From Bolinopsis microptera (taxonomy: Eukaryota > Ctenophora > Tentaculata > Lobata > Bolinopsidae): 64,000 bases of DNA. A program made the translations under genes and the position numbers. Where the stretch lies: contig NC_087082.1 of assembly GCF_026151205.1 (NCBI RefSeq), positions 14,975,365 through 15,039,364 on the forward strand, in the 5' to 3' direction. The notes under the pieces were generated by a model, which worked only from the letters and a program-made list of their open reading frames with translations, was not told the origin of the DNA and searched no databases. Of the stretch, positions 45,125 to 58,059 are shown piece by piece (positions within the stretch are counted from its first letter, which is position 1; each line of letters begins with the position of its first letter).

Positions 45125-48100
45125 GTGTCAATCTGTGAACAATACGTAACAAAGGTTTGTCACAGGAATGTGATGTCATGTCCCCAGGAACCCACAAAAA
45201 AAAAACCTCCATGCTTGAAACTTTTGGTCACAAATTTTTATAGTTCCATTTTCCTCCAGGCCCATACTCCCGCACCCTAATATGGATATTCGGCTCCCGA
45301 AGGTCTTGATATCTCATAGGTGAAAATGACCGAAATGGCCACATTATGGCAGGCGAAAAGATAGTATTCAGAACGATTGAGCTTTATGTTTCGAAATAAA
45401 ATGGAATTTTTCGAATTTTTCTCAATTTATTGAAATTTCCGTAAAAAAATATCACCAAATTATTTTAATAACGCTTATTTCAGAATCAATTAAAAAACTT
45501 ACTAACAAATAACAGAATACAGTTAGTCCAAAAATGTGTATGCTCCGTAATATCCATGACAATTATAATACGACAGTTAATATAATCAAAAATTCGCTGT
45601 TCTCAGTTCATCATTCTAAAATGTTTGTGCAGTGCATGACCATGTCCTCGACCACAAGCGTCAAACAATTGAAGCCTTATTTCCTACATGACCAGTGCTG
45701 AAAGTCAAACAGGCCTTTCCACATCGACAGAGACAGTTACAACATATAGGTATCACAATAGACTCTGTGCAACTGGTTTACGAAGTCCACCAGAGCCAAG
45801 TTCCAGCCGTATCAAGGGATTCATACTAGTCAGCGTAAAGCATGACTCAATAAGTTACTGTAAGTAAGCTCTAAGGATGTGCACCGTTGCTGAAGCTGAT
45901 TGTTGGAGTAGCCTAATTCGGATTGAGACACACTTTTCGCTACCATCCTAATGTATGCTAGGAATCTCAAAGCATAAAGAAGTCTTTTCTGTCACCATAA
46001 ATGTACAGTGCAAGAAACAGAGGTCCTCCTCAATATATTTCTTTTGATTCACTCTACCGAAAGAAATGTTAGTCTAACTGAACTTTGCTCATCAAAGTGG
46101 AGCTTCTTTTAGCACTTTAACCTTGCTAACTACCAAACATTCCACTGACGCTAGTCACAACCTGAAATACAATTAATAAGAAGAAGTATCTCATTTCTTT
46201 ATGATCTAGATGACTATGATATTTCTATAGATTGAAATTTACCCTTCCTTCGTTGTTAGATAAATATCATTGAGAGGTCACTGTTGAGATGATGTACTAA
46301 TAGACTTATGAGACTAAATTCGGTATCCACTGCCTTCAAATCAACATCGCCAAGGAATTGACATTATCCAATGTTATTTCTTTGCAATTAAAGTATCAGC
46401 AATCGTTACAAGCTCTGAACACTTCACTACTTTTAACAGTAAAAATGCTTGAGATGATAAGGTCGGATCAGTTCTTTTTTGTATTGTTGTTGCCAGAATG
46501 TGGTTTGTGAAGTACCAAAGGTGGATTTCTTTAACAGCAATATTAAGCAACAGGCACGCTTTTACTCTCCACTTGTGCTCGTAGATCTTATAGAAGGCTC
46601 AAATCCATCAAAAATCACAGTATAAACTTCCCGATTTTAGGATAACAGCATCAAGTTCTCTCCATTGCGACTCCACCTAATTTTCCCACCCTTTTAAAAT
46701 GAGTTTTTCTAACTTATTTGGTGAATTAGCCACCCTGCCATCAATGACTAGTGGAGGATCAGTGAAGCTGGCAAAAATTTAAGTGTAGATTGTTTTAATA
46801 AACCAAAGCAGCATTAATAAGATTTCCTCTCATCTTGTATTGATCAAATAAGCTCATCGCACACATTAACTCGTATGTTAGGGCATTCTCTATGAAGTCA
46901 CTCTAATTCAGCAACCAAGACTAGACGGTAAACACTTCAACGGATTCGACTGCAACGCTTTATTTAATTCACTTTAAAAACCTGCTTACTTAGTTGGTCA
47001 ATTCTTTACTTTACCTTTGACCTATCTTATCGAATGACTGTCAACCCAACTAGCTCACGTTGAAAGGACAGCCCCAACGGCCAAACATTCCTCGGTATCA
47101 CCTCATCGCTCCAGGCTTTGATATAAGACCAGTAGAAAAAGATATTACTTAGACATATCTTCGATTCCTGTAAAGTCGACAGTAACATTTAAACCAAGTT
47201 AAAAATTGTCCAAATACATCACAGTTTTTCTGATAGATGAATTGGTAAGATCTAGTGGATGGCAGCTTTAGTTGGTACACCTCTCTTCGATGAATTAGCT
47301 AAATGAATCTCCAAAAAAACTGATTTATTAAAGCCATCTATTCAGGGTGGCCACATAACTTGAGCGGACTCACATTACGCACTCCTCCACTTGTACTCCA
47401 CCACTAGATTTAGCTGCCCACATAAGACTCTGCCTATGGAAGGTCAGTTCCACACTCCGGCCCCACTCGTGTCGTTGTCCAAACCGTGTGAAGCCCAGTA
47501 ACTTTAAAGGACTTTTAAAGCGCCCCATACTTGACGTTAAAAATAGCATCCGGCTCCAATACAGTCTTTAAGCATTTAGCATACGGTCCATCCCAGCTGC
47601 TGGCGAAGTAGGCATCACAAAGCTACTGCGATTAAAGTAGCATAATGTAGTCGTGTGCAACTCTCTTCTGCTCTTAAGAAGACCTTTACTAAGATATCAT
47701 GTTGTGGTAATAACCCAAAGGCTGCAGTTCTAACTGTTTGAAAACAGTTTCTATAGAAGCATAGTTATTTTCTCTGATAGATTCCCTGGAATAAGTTAGT
47801 CTTAAAGTTAAAACACCTATAATTTTCGTTCCCAGCATATGTGATGTAACCTTCCAAGTCTACTATTTCTCGCCGAAAACTTCTTCCACTAAATGAAACA
47901 ACCAAAGAGCGGCGATCGATCAAAAGTGGCTCTCAACGCTTTATAGTAAATCCTCCATCCGATATATCGTGACGTCCCAGGATACACGAATTTGATGACT
48001 CCTCTAACCCGAGTTCGCCATTATATAGCCTATGCAGCCAAGAAAACTCGTGAACTGTGAAGCCCTCAAAACCCATTACCTCACAATAGTAATCCCAGTT

Positions 48101-48665
48101 TCCAGTACTATACGGTGGCCTTTAACCATAATGGCAAATCAATGTGATTATCGATCGGCTCACTGTAGGATAACTTTTAAAGGAGCATTCAACCATAGTG
48201 CAATTACCGTCGAATAGCTGTCTGGGGGTTGGTCAATAATCTGTTGTTTGTTTAGTTAACCTTGATATTTGTTAATTGAAGTTTATTTCCCGAGTAAATT
48301 TGAAATAAGCGATAAAAATAATTTGGTTGTAAATTTTTCGAAATTTCATTAAAATTGAGAAAAATTGAGAAAAATTCCCTTAATTCGAAAAATAAAGCCC
48401 CAATTGTTCTGAAATCTATCAGTCGCCTGCCATATTTTGCCATGCGGTCATTTTTGGCACCCCCTATGGAATCTCAATAGCCTTGGGAAGCCGAATAAAC
48501 CAATATTAGGGTGGGCGATATGGGTTCCTGGAGAAAAATTTACTATAGAAAATTTTTGCCCAAAAATTCATCTGGACGGTTTTTTTTTAGGTGGTATTCC
48601 TGGGACTTTAATGGACAACACATTCCAGTAGACAACCTTTTGTTACGAATTTGTTCCAGAAAAAT
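45125..48665. mobile_element. Unidentified ~3.5-kb element with ~430-bp terminal inverted repeats (left arm)
   Basis: The sequence at 45125-45560 recurs inverted at 48240-48665, starting from a GTGAACAA...CGTAACAAAGG end and containing a GGACGGTTTTTTTT/AAAAACCTCC box and GAGCCGAAT-like words. About 2.7 kb lies between. On the minus strand the interior has stretches of coding character in shifting frames, including a Cys-rich C-terminal segment (pattern CNCxxxCG), but no motif that I can assign to a transposase family. The right arm has the mirror copy at 58060-61590. Confidence 0.55.
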
Positions 48666-49739
48666 CAACTCTCAACTCTTGCCTAAACTAAAAATGTAAT
48701 TCCAATGAATCGCAAATTGAAAGAATTAGCTGACGTAACAAGACATCTGTCCGACAGCGACGTATTGGTCCGACTCAAGTTATCAGAAAAAAACATATGT
48801 TCCGGAATTGTGATATAAGTTTCAATACGACAACATTCCAATTAGAGACATGATCTGCACTGTTACTAGCTACTTTGTAACGTAAACATTTCCAATTTGT
48901 TATAGGATCTGAGCTGAAACCATCCATAGTTTTATTATCATTTGAGCCGATATATTGGACGAATGTTATATATAATACATTTCAGTACATGGTCCTTCGG
49001 CCTTGCTTGCGTCGAGGTTAAACTGAAAGATTTGGTGCGTTTTTGGATTGACGATCGACGAAATCCCATACCGCTCATCTTATAAGCACTGTAGGCTGTG
49101 AATGTTATCGACAGCCTGTTACGCTTGGTTAATGTACGCTAGTCACGATCCTACCTCAAATAGTCAATCACGTATCGATGATCGAGATCTCCAATGGATC
49201 AATCAGATTAGGACAGTGGGAGCCACTGGGAGACCTTGGGTCAGAAAACTGAACCGGCCCCAAGATGGGTCAGATACACATCACAAATTAGCGACGTATA
49301 ATTAGTGATGTGAATTCACAGATCATGGATTGAATATAAATGACACATAAATGGGCTAGTATCTGGGTAGAGTTCACATGTAAATCTGTAAATCATAAGC
49401 TGAACTCTTAAGAAGTAAACATGATCTGACTGCTCTACTCGTAGACCACATAAGGACTGGAAAGCTCTTGGCTTAAGGGGGGGTTCTCGTATCAAGGGAT
49501 GTTGAGACGTACTGCCAAAGGATGTAAGGGAGTGACCGGTAAAAAAAAAAAAACAATTGTTCTTAGGTAAATATACCAGGAATATAGAAAGGTCGCATTC
49601 TATCACAGTCATGCCTACCTCATCCAAGTTCCTAAATCTGGTTTCAGAGGATTCAAGGATGTCCACAAGTGCTTGAATCTGACAGAATATATCTACACCG
49701 AAAGAAATCGATGACAGCGTCCTTCTCCTCTGCTTGGCG

Positions 49740-50420
49740 TTGCAAAGAACAAAACTCTTAAATGTCCCTCGCCACTGTAACCTTCTCCTCGACAGACACA
49801 CTCTTTTCCATTGGTGACGTAAACCATATTCGGCCTACCCCACTAGACTCGAACCCTTACAACGCACAGAGGAAGGCTGCAGAACAACCCTGTCTGCGAC
49901 TCAGAAACCTGATATCAGAAGTCCTTGCTGATGCTTCAACAGAAGATAAACCAGACGCTCAACCTATTCGAAGCCTTCCGACTGAATTCGTACTCCTCCA
50001 GCTGCCACATCTACAGAAGAGACGAACATTATATCCTCTTTGATGGGGAAAAAAGAAAAAAGACAGACAGAGATGAGAGAATATATTTCCCCAAAGTTAC
50101 ACCATACATATCCAAGGATATGTGGGTGTTCTTGAATCATTTACGCCAGTATGTATTCAGGACCCAGAGCTCCCTCGAGAGAGTTTTTTAAGAGGTTTAT
50201 CAAAGAGGTTTCATACCCCGAGTGAATCGTTCGCCCAAAGCCCTCTGTTCAAGAATATTTTCGTGCTAATTAAGAACAACCGTTGTTATGACAGATTATC
50301 ATGCTGGTAACGGCTTGCTGTTGAAAGAGCCCTTCCTAAAAAAGAGGATTTCACAGTATCTGTAAACCTTTCATCTACAAAACGGCAATACCCAACAAAG
50401 ATTGATTAAGTTTGTTCGCT
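49740..50420 (+). other. Coding-like segment of unknown identity (left arm)
   Basis: In plus-strand frames the segment gives long amino-acid stretches with even composition: ISEVLADAST, LFEAFRLNSYSSSCHIYRR, DEHYILFDGE, ERIYFPKVTPYIS, DMWVFLN and PESFAQSPLFKN-like. They need frame changes at homopolymers. Since the mirrored right-arm sequence (56330-57000, minus) yields overlapping peptides, a real exon or transposon protein is likely. I do not recognise the family. Confidence 0.4.
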
Positions 50421-51449
50421 GTTGCGAAAATACTTAGTAGATTATATTTGAGTAATGTGTTGTAATCTGAAGTATTATATTCATAATCGTATTAACATTT
50501 AATAACATTTTACAACCAACCAATACATGTCTCAATTTAAAACATGTTCACTTTCTTATTAATAGCTTCTATGTACAGAGATGTCATATGAACTCTAACC
50601 CCAGATCTAGCCCATTTTCCAGCTCAATTATATTCAATCCATGATCAACTCACTAATTATACAGACACGCTTCAAGCTTGCCTGTTACTTACTTTATGAC
50701 TAATGGTAGACCATAATCACTTCTGACCCCAGCGGGCAGCCGAGGGACAACGTCACGAGCATACCCGTGAGCTTGTGAAATACGAATGTGATCCAAATTA
50801 CAATTGAGATCCGAAAGTTCGGAGTACAAGATGTCGCCAATAAGATACTTCTGTCCTAACCCGCTAATTCGGCTGTCGGATAGATCAATAGCTACTAAAT
50901 TCAATGGCAATTAAAAAAAGCATTTAAACCTGTAATACAGTTACTATACCCATATACATTACTATACTGAAAAAAAATACGATCATATTCGTAATTTTCA
51001 CAAGCTCACGGTAATGTGGGGGGGGGCTGCTGGAGACGAAGAAGTTCAAATCGGAACAAAATCCGAGATGGTTACGTGCAAAGGTTGAGGAGTAACTTAA
51101 TAGCTTGTAATTACTGAATAGCTAATACGGAAGTCACAAATAGCTCATACTTTTGACATGCCGTGTTTCTTAGAATGAGTTTAAATATCCTAATCTGTTT
51201 ATGGTAAATGGTCCCCTTATCTCTAATGAGATTAACCATTTCAGAAAAGTTGCTCAATACTTGTGCAGTTGAATAAAGCATTTTCCAATGAATCACGTTC
51301 ATTTTCCCATTTTACCAGTAAGTACGACCAGGTAAGTTGACAAGTAAATACTCCCAGACTTTAGCTCGCTAAGTCGAGACATCCAGGATACGATTTTCTC
51401 GCATTACATAAGCTCAAACCCAGACCACCCCCCACATGTTCGGCAGTAA

Positions 51450-52095
51450 TCTAGATAGAAGCCGACCCTGTCCCGCGGACACTGTCCCACGGACACTTTC
51501 CACGAACAACTGTCCACTAATCACCTGTCTACCAGATCTGTTTATAACTGCATAAAAACATTATTCCCCAGTAATCAAGCAACAGTGTTGTGAATAGTTT
51601 GATTGGTTTTACCAAACATATGAACCTAGCAAATGTTAGTGAATTGAGATGAGTATGTATGGTATCTTGGATGCAATGTAGTAACGACTAGCATAATCAA
51701 ACTATTGATTACGATTCCAAATTGGGTCCTTGGATAAATGAGTTTACGAATAATCTTGAGTGTAGCGTATATATTCCAGCCATGGTAATCTTCTGTCTAA
51801 TGGAACGAAATTAATGGACCCCCGGCCTCCTTTAGAGAATGCTCGAGACTCTATTCCAGAAAAACCTCCTAAGAGCTCTCATGCCAGTCCTGTGTAACGC
51901 AATCTATGTCCCTGGTACCCTGCTCCGTAAGGTTGCTTAATCTTTCATAAGCTTGACACCACCGCATGATTGAAATTCGCGTTCGATGATGTAACCCTCA
52001 TGATTCAGGGGATACTGTATATTATGCAGAATAGGATCCTGGTTACAGTTGTTTCGAGTGGACAGTTGTCCGCAGGACAGGGATCGGGCTATCTA
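51450..52095. mobile_element. MITE with TIRs rich in CCCTGTCCGCGGACAACTGTCC-like words (left arm)
   Basis: The start (GCAGTAATCTAGATAG then GCCGACCCTGTCCCGCGGAC) is mirrored at the end (GTCCGCAGGACAGGGATCGG then GCTATCTAGATACTGC). About 640 bp, no coding capacity. Mirror copy at 54615-55260. Confidence 0.65.
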
Positions 52096-52249
52096 GATAC
52101 TGCAACAATTTCAAACTTTAATTAATTTCAATTTTCGCAAAAGTTTGTCTTTGGCAATTTCCGATTAGTCGCAGCCTAATAGCGACAGCTGGTTCGCAAT
52201 TAAAACCTTGATTCTTTCTACACATGGCAACCATAACAAGGATCTGAAG

Positions 52250-52700
52250 AAATATTCCGGTAAGAAACGTCTTCCGCCCCGAGGTAATAAGTACATAAAT
52301 TTTCGACTCGCGTAGAGCCGTACAAATAGGTTTTGACCTAAGACCTCAACAACCTGAAGTCTTAACTTTAAAACAATGCGCTATCCACCCACTTAATGTA
52401 TGATCTGAACCATTTTATGCCCAAGATGTATCCCTTAGCTCCTCCTACAGAAGCTGTAGATATCTTGAATAAGTACAATAAATTTTGGGCCCCCACTCGC
52501 GAGAGCGTAAAATAGGTTTTGACCTAATACCAAACAAACCGGAAGTCTGTATACTTTAAAACTATGCCTACACCTCTCAATTGTGATTATACTGACATTT
52601 CATACCCAAGTTTATATCCTTTCTCAATCAAAAGTGGAGATATTGGGGGTTAGAATCACGAAAGCGTCAAAAAGAGGCGTGGTCAATTGAGCAAAACAGC
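52250..52700. repeat. Two diverged ~190-bp tandem units near the palindrome centre (left arm)
   Basis: The sequence GTAGAGCCGTACAAATAGGTTTTGACCTAA near 52312 recurs loosely near 52493 (GAGAGCGTAAAATAGG and then TTTTGACCTAA), followed in each by AAACAATGC/AAACTATGC and CATTT-ATGCCCAA-like words. Mirror copies are at about 54060-54430. Confidence 0.6.
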
Positions 52701-52859
52701 CCCATATTCCAAAAGTCTACCAAAGCCAAAATTTGTTCCTCGGGCGGAAGAACGTGTCTACCGGAATATACTCAGACATGTCTAGATTGCCTGCTGTAAG
52801 GAAAGAATTAAAGTTACATTGTGACCAGCGTGCTATTTGACTTGCAACTAATTGGAAAA

Positions 52860-53880
52860 TAGCTAGTAGTGGCCTGATATGTACCACTTGGTGGCTACTA
52901 GCCGATAGCAAGCCGGTTAGTAGCCGTCTATGACCACTTCAAGTGCCGGCTATTAAGCCTGCAAAAGCCGGTTGGGACTCTCGAGAAAGATATGTCTTCT
53001 TTAGCGACCAAGCTAATAGCCGGCTAGTGACCGCCTAGTAGCCACTTTAAAAGTGTCACTAGCCGGCTAGTAGCCTGTTAAGTAATCGCCATAGACCACT
53101 AATTAAGAGCCGAGGTACTGGTTTTCATAGTAAAATATCTTTTAAGTGCCCGTACATGGCGCATATAACTATAGAGGCCGAATAGAGGCCGTATAATAGT
53201 GGCCCGCATAAGTAAAGGGCCAAACCTACTCGCCCATTTTTCCCCATAAGGGAGCATATCAACTTACTTGGTTTACATTGGGTTGCTCTCATAGATCCTC
53301 TATCCGGGTCACAGAACGGCTTTAGACCACTGCCGTGCGCGAATTTGCTGTCTTTCTGCGCTCCATTCCATAACGAATTCCCGTTCAGTGCAACAACTTC
53401 GCTGCACGGGTGTCAGTCCGTTCTGATGAACCCGATAGAGTATCTATGAAGCAACCCCAATAACCCAAGAAAGAAGATATGCTCCCATATGGAAAAATGG
53501 CGATTAGGTTTTGGCCCCTATACTATGCGGCCACTATTAATACTGCCAAACGGCCACTATAGTCTATAAGGCCACTGTAACGGGCACTTAAAAGATATTT
53601 GAACATGAAACCAGCTACCAACCGCACTTAATAAGTGGTCCACTTAGCCGATACAAACAGGCTGACTAGCCGGCTAGTGACCAAAAGTGGCCTACTAGGT
53701 CGTTCACTAGCCGCTAATAGCTTGTCTTCTAAAGCAGACCGTACTTCCTCGAGGTCCCAAACCGGCTTTCTATCAGCTACTAGCCGGCACCTGAAAAGTG
53801 GTCACGAGACGGCTACTAACCGCTGCTAATCGGGCCTAGTAGCCACAAAGTCAACACCACGTCCACACTACTATTAATTA
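52860..53880. repeat. Palindrome centre with AGCCGGCTAGTAGCC-type short repeats
   Basis: Words such as GCCGGCTAGTAGCC, GCCGGCTAGTGACC and AAGTGGTC recur many times on both sides of the axis (52900-53080 and 53630-53830). The loop itself (about 53345-53390) is unique. Most of these words are near-palindromic, so this stretch can pair within each arm as well as between arms. Confidence 0.7.
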
Positions 53881-54614
53881 CCAATTAGCTGCAGTCAATA
53901 GTCACTGACAGTCACAATTTTACTTTAATTCTTTCTTACAGCAGCCAACTAACAAGGTTTCTGAGAAGTTTCCGGTAGACACTCTTCCGCCCCGAGAACA
54001 AAATTTGGCTTTTGTTAGACTGTCTGAATGAGGGGGCAGTTTTGCTCAAATTGACCACGCCCTTTTTGAACGCTTTCCGGAATCTAACCCACATATCTCC
54101 ACTTTTGATTGGAGAAAAGGATATCAACTTGGGTATGAAATGAACAGAAACATCACATTGAGTGGGTAAGAGGCATAGTTATAAAGGTCTACATACTTCA
54201 TGTTTTTAGATTAAATAGGGTCAAAACCATTTTTACGCTCCGCGAGCCAAAATTGTATGTACTATTACAAGATATCTCAGCTTCTTATGGAGCTAAGGGC
54301 TCATCTTGGCATAAAAATGTCAGCATCATCACATTAGAAGTGGGTAAGAGACATAGTTTTACAGTCTACAGACTTCAGGTTTTTGAGTTCATAGGTCAAA
54401 ACCTATTTGTACGCTCTCGCGAGTCGAAATTATAAGTGTACTTGATTACCTCGCGGAAGAACGTTACTACCGGTTATAATCCTCAGATCCTTGTTTAAGT
54501 ATGTCCTGCTGAAAGAAGAAGCAAAGTAAATTGCACCTGCTGTACTATTTGCTGCAACAATCGGAAAATAAGCAAGACACAACTTTTTGCGAACATTGAA
54601 ATTAATTAAGTATA

Positions 54615-55260
54615 AGCATGTGGCAGTACTAGCAAGCCCAACCCTGCCGCGGACAACTGTCCTCGAACAACTGAATACCAATCAATTCTCATAATAACAG
54701 TATCCCCTGAATCAAGCAGGTTCACAACATCGCACGCGAATTTCACATCACGGTGTTGATCAAGGCTTAAGAACGAGTTACGCAACCTAACGACATTGAA
54801 CCAGGGACATAGTACGTTACCACCAGGACATTACATGTAGCTCTTAGGAGGTATTTTTCTGGAATAGGTAAGTCTCGGCATTCTCTAAGGAGGCCGTTGT
54901 CCATTAATATCGTCCCATTAGACAGAAGAGAACCATGTCAGAATATACTACCTACAATCAATATTATGTCGTAACTCATTATAACCAAGGGACCACAATT
55001 GGAATCTAATCAATAGAGTTTGATAATGCTAGTCGTAACTATTGCATCCAAGATACCATACTACCATTCAAATTCAATAACATTTGCGGTCAATATATTC
55101 TGTAACCAATCAACTATTCACAAACCCCTGTTTGCTTGCTTCAGGGGAATACTGTTATAAACAGTTATAACATGATTCTGTAGACAGTGTTCTGGACATT
55201 GTTTCGTGACAGTTTGTCCGTGACAGTTGTCGCGGACAGGGTCGGGCTATCTAGATAACG
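54615..55260. mobile_element. MITE with CCCTGTCCGCGGACAAC-type TIRs (right arm)
   Basis: The same element as at 51450-52095 in mirror order. Ends: GCAAGCCCAACCCTGCCGCG and GCGGACAGGGTCGGGCTATC. Confidence 0.65.
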
Positions 55261-56329
55261 CCGAACATTGGGGGAGTTCTGGTTTTGAGCTTCTGAATAA
55301 CGAGAAACGTTCCTGGGATGTCTCGACTTATCGACCTAAAAGTCGGAGTATTTACTTGTCAACTACAGTCGAACTACTGGAAAATCTGAAATGAAAGTGA
55401 TTTCATTGGAAAATTGAGTACTTCAACTCGCACAACGTTATGACAACTTTTTGAAATTGGTTTATTATTATTTTTAATCCCCCCCCATCAATTTGAAAAG
55501 GGACCATTGTACCAAACCAATTAGGATTATTTAAACTACTAGGAAACGGCATTTCAAAACGTAAGAGCTATTGTGATTCCAGTATATATTACCATAATTA
55601 CAGCAATAATTTAACCTCAACCTTTGCACGTAACATCTCGGATTTGTTCCGTATGTAACTTCTTCGTCTCCAGCAGCCCCCCCCCCACATTACCCGTGAG
55701 CTTGTGAAATACGAAAATGATCCGTATTTTATTTCAGTATAGAAAACTGTATATGGTATAGTAACTGTAGACAGTAGTAAGCTTTTTATCATGCCATGAA
55801 GTTATTAGCTAATGATCTAGTCCGACACCGAATAGCGGGTTTCGGACGAAGTTAATTTTTGGCGACATCTGTCCGACTTTCGTGGATCACAATGTGTAAT
55901 TTCGGATCACATTCGGTAATTCACAAGCGCACGGTAATCTCGTGACTTTTGCTCCCCCGGCTGCCATACCTTGGGTCAGAAGTGAAATATGACTACCATA
56001 TTACGACAACAAGTAAGTAAATTCAAGCTTGAAGCATTGTCTCGTATAATTAGTGATTTGAACATGGATTGACATATAATTGAGCTGGAAATGGCTAGAA
56101 CAGGGGTAGAGTTCATATGACAGACTCTGTACATAGAAGCTATAAATTAAGAATTGAACATGTTTTAAATGAAGACAATGTATTGGTTGGTATAAAATGT
56201 TTATTAAAATGTTAAAACTGATTAATGATATAAACTTCAGAATGTTACCAAAAACCCTAAATTACTCAATATAATTTAACTAAAGTATTTCGCAACAGCG
56301 AACAATAACTCCAATCTTGTTGGGTATGC

Positions 56330-57000
56330 CGTGTAGAAATAAAGGTTTGTTACAAATACTGCTGGAAATCCACTTCTTTTTTGAAGGAGTCCTTTCCAAC
56401 AGCAAGCCGGATCCATGAAATCTGTAACAACCTTTGTTCCTTAATAGCACGAAAATATTCTTGACAAGGGCTTTGGCGATTCACTTCGGTTTGAAACCTC
56501 TTTGAAACCTCTTTAAAACCTCTCCGAGGGAGCTCTGGACCTCATAATACTGGAGCGAAATGATTCCAGAACACCCACATATCCACAGATATGTAATGGT
56601 GTAACTTGGAAATATCTTCTCTCATCCGCTGTCCCAGTCTTCCCCATCAACAGAGTGATAAATGTTCGTCTCTTTGTAGAAGTCAGCTTGGGAGGAAGAC
56701 GAATTCAAGAGAGTCTTGCACTAGTACGTCTGGTTTACTTCTGTTGAAGCATCAGCAAGGACTTCTGATATCAGGTCTGAGTCGCCGACCAGGGGTTGTT
56801 TCTGCAGCCTTCCTCTGAGCGTTGTAAGAGATTTCGAGTCTCAGTGGGTACCTTTAAAAAACAAAAAAAGCAAAAAAAAAAAATAAAAAAGAAATAAAAA
56901 AAAAAAAAAAAAAAAAGATCTGGTTTAGTCCGAATGGAAAGAGTGTTTCTGGTGAGAGCGAGGTAACAGTGGCAGGGGACATTTAATAGTTTTGTTCATC
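56330..57000 (-). other. Coding-like segment of unknown identity (right arm)
   Basis: Reverse-complement counterpart of 49740-50420. It contains a long interrupted A run (56860-56915) that has no equivalent in the left arm and probably reflects read error or a local insertion. Confidence 0.35.
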
Positions 57001-58059
57001 TGGCAACTGCCAACAGAGGAGAGGACGCTGTCGTCAGATATCTTCCTGGTGTAGATAAATCTGTCAGAATCAGCACATTGTTGTCGCCTTGATCCCTGAA
57101 ACCAGTTAGGAACTGTGGAGAAGTAGGCATGACTGTTGATAGAATGCGACCTTCTATCTTCCAGTAAATATACCTAAGAACAGCTGATCCGGCTCACCCC
57201 CCTTACATGCCTTTGGCAAGTACGTCACTCACATCCCATGATACGAGAACCCCCCTTAAGCATAGAGCTCCGTCCCTATTGGTCTACGAGTCGAGCAGTC
57301 AATCATGTTTACTTCTAATGTACAGCTATGAATTACAGATTTACATGTGACTCTACCCAGATTCTTGCCCATTTATGGTGTCAATAATATTCAATCCATA
57401 ATCCAGAGAATCACATCACTAATGTATACTCACTAATTAGTGAAGTATCTGACCCCTCTATGGAGGCCGTATCAGTATTCTGACCCAGGTCTCCCAGTGC
57501 TCCACTGTCCCTAATCCTGATTGATCCATTGAGATTCCGATCTCATCGATACGTGATTGACTATGTGAGGACAGGATCGTGCTAGCCCGTACTCCTAACA
57601 ATCGATGTAACAGGCTGTCGATCACATCACAGCCTACAGTGCATATAATGAGAGCGGTATGGGAAATCATTATATTCGCAAACCCAAAAACGCAACAATC
57701 TTCAGTTTACCCCTCGACGGCAAGCAATGGCTCGAAGGACATGTCCTGAACTAGATTTTATAATATAACATCGTCCAATAAATCGACATCAAATGAAAAT
57801 AAAGCATGGTAGAGTCAGCTCAGATCATATAACAAATGGAAATGTTACGTAATTCAAAGTAGCTAGTAACATGTTCAGATCATGTCTCTAATTGGAAATG
57901 TGTCGTATGAAATTATATCAAATTCTCGGACATATGTCCTTTTTTCTGATAACTTGAGTCTGACAATAGTCGCTGTCTGACAGATTCTTGTTACCTGAGT
58001 AGCTAATGTCTTTCCAAATTGCGATTCATTGGAATACATTTTTTAGTTAGGGCAAGAGT

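Larger units (their letters stand above)
42690..53345 (+). repeat. Left arm of a giant palindrome (at least 10.6 kb)
   Basis: The arm mirrors 53390-64000. Anchor pairs: 42700-42810 with 63900-64000, 43540-43600 with 63100-63180, 44701 with 61985, 45200 with about 61500, 48500 with about 58200, 49900 with about 56800, 51460 with about 55250, and 53280 with 53457. Paired positions sum to about 106,690-106,740 throughout, so both arms have nearly the same length. Local identity is only about 80 percent by eye, with many one-base indels. Confidence 0.92.
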
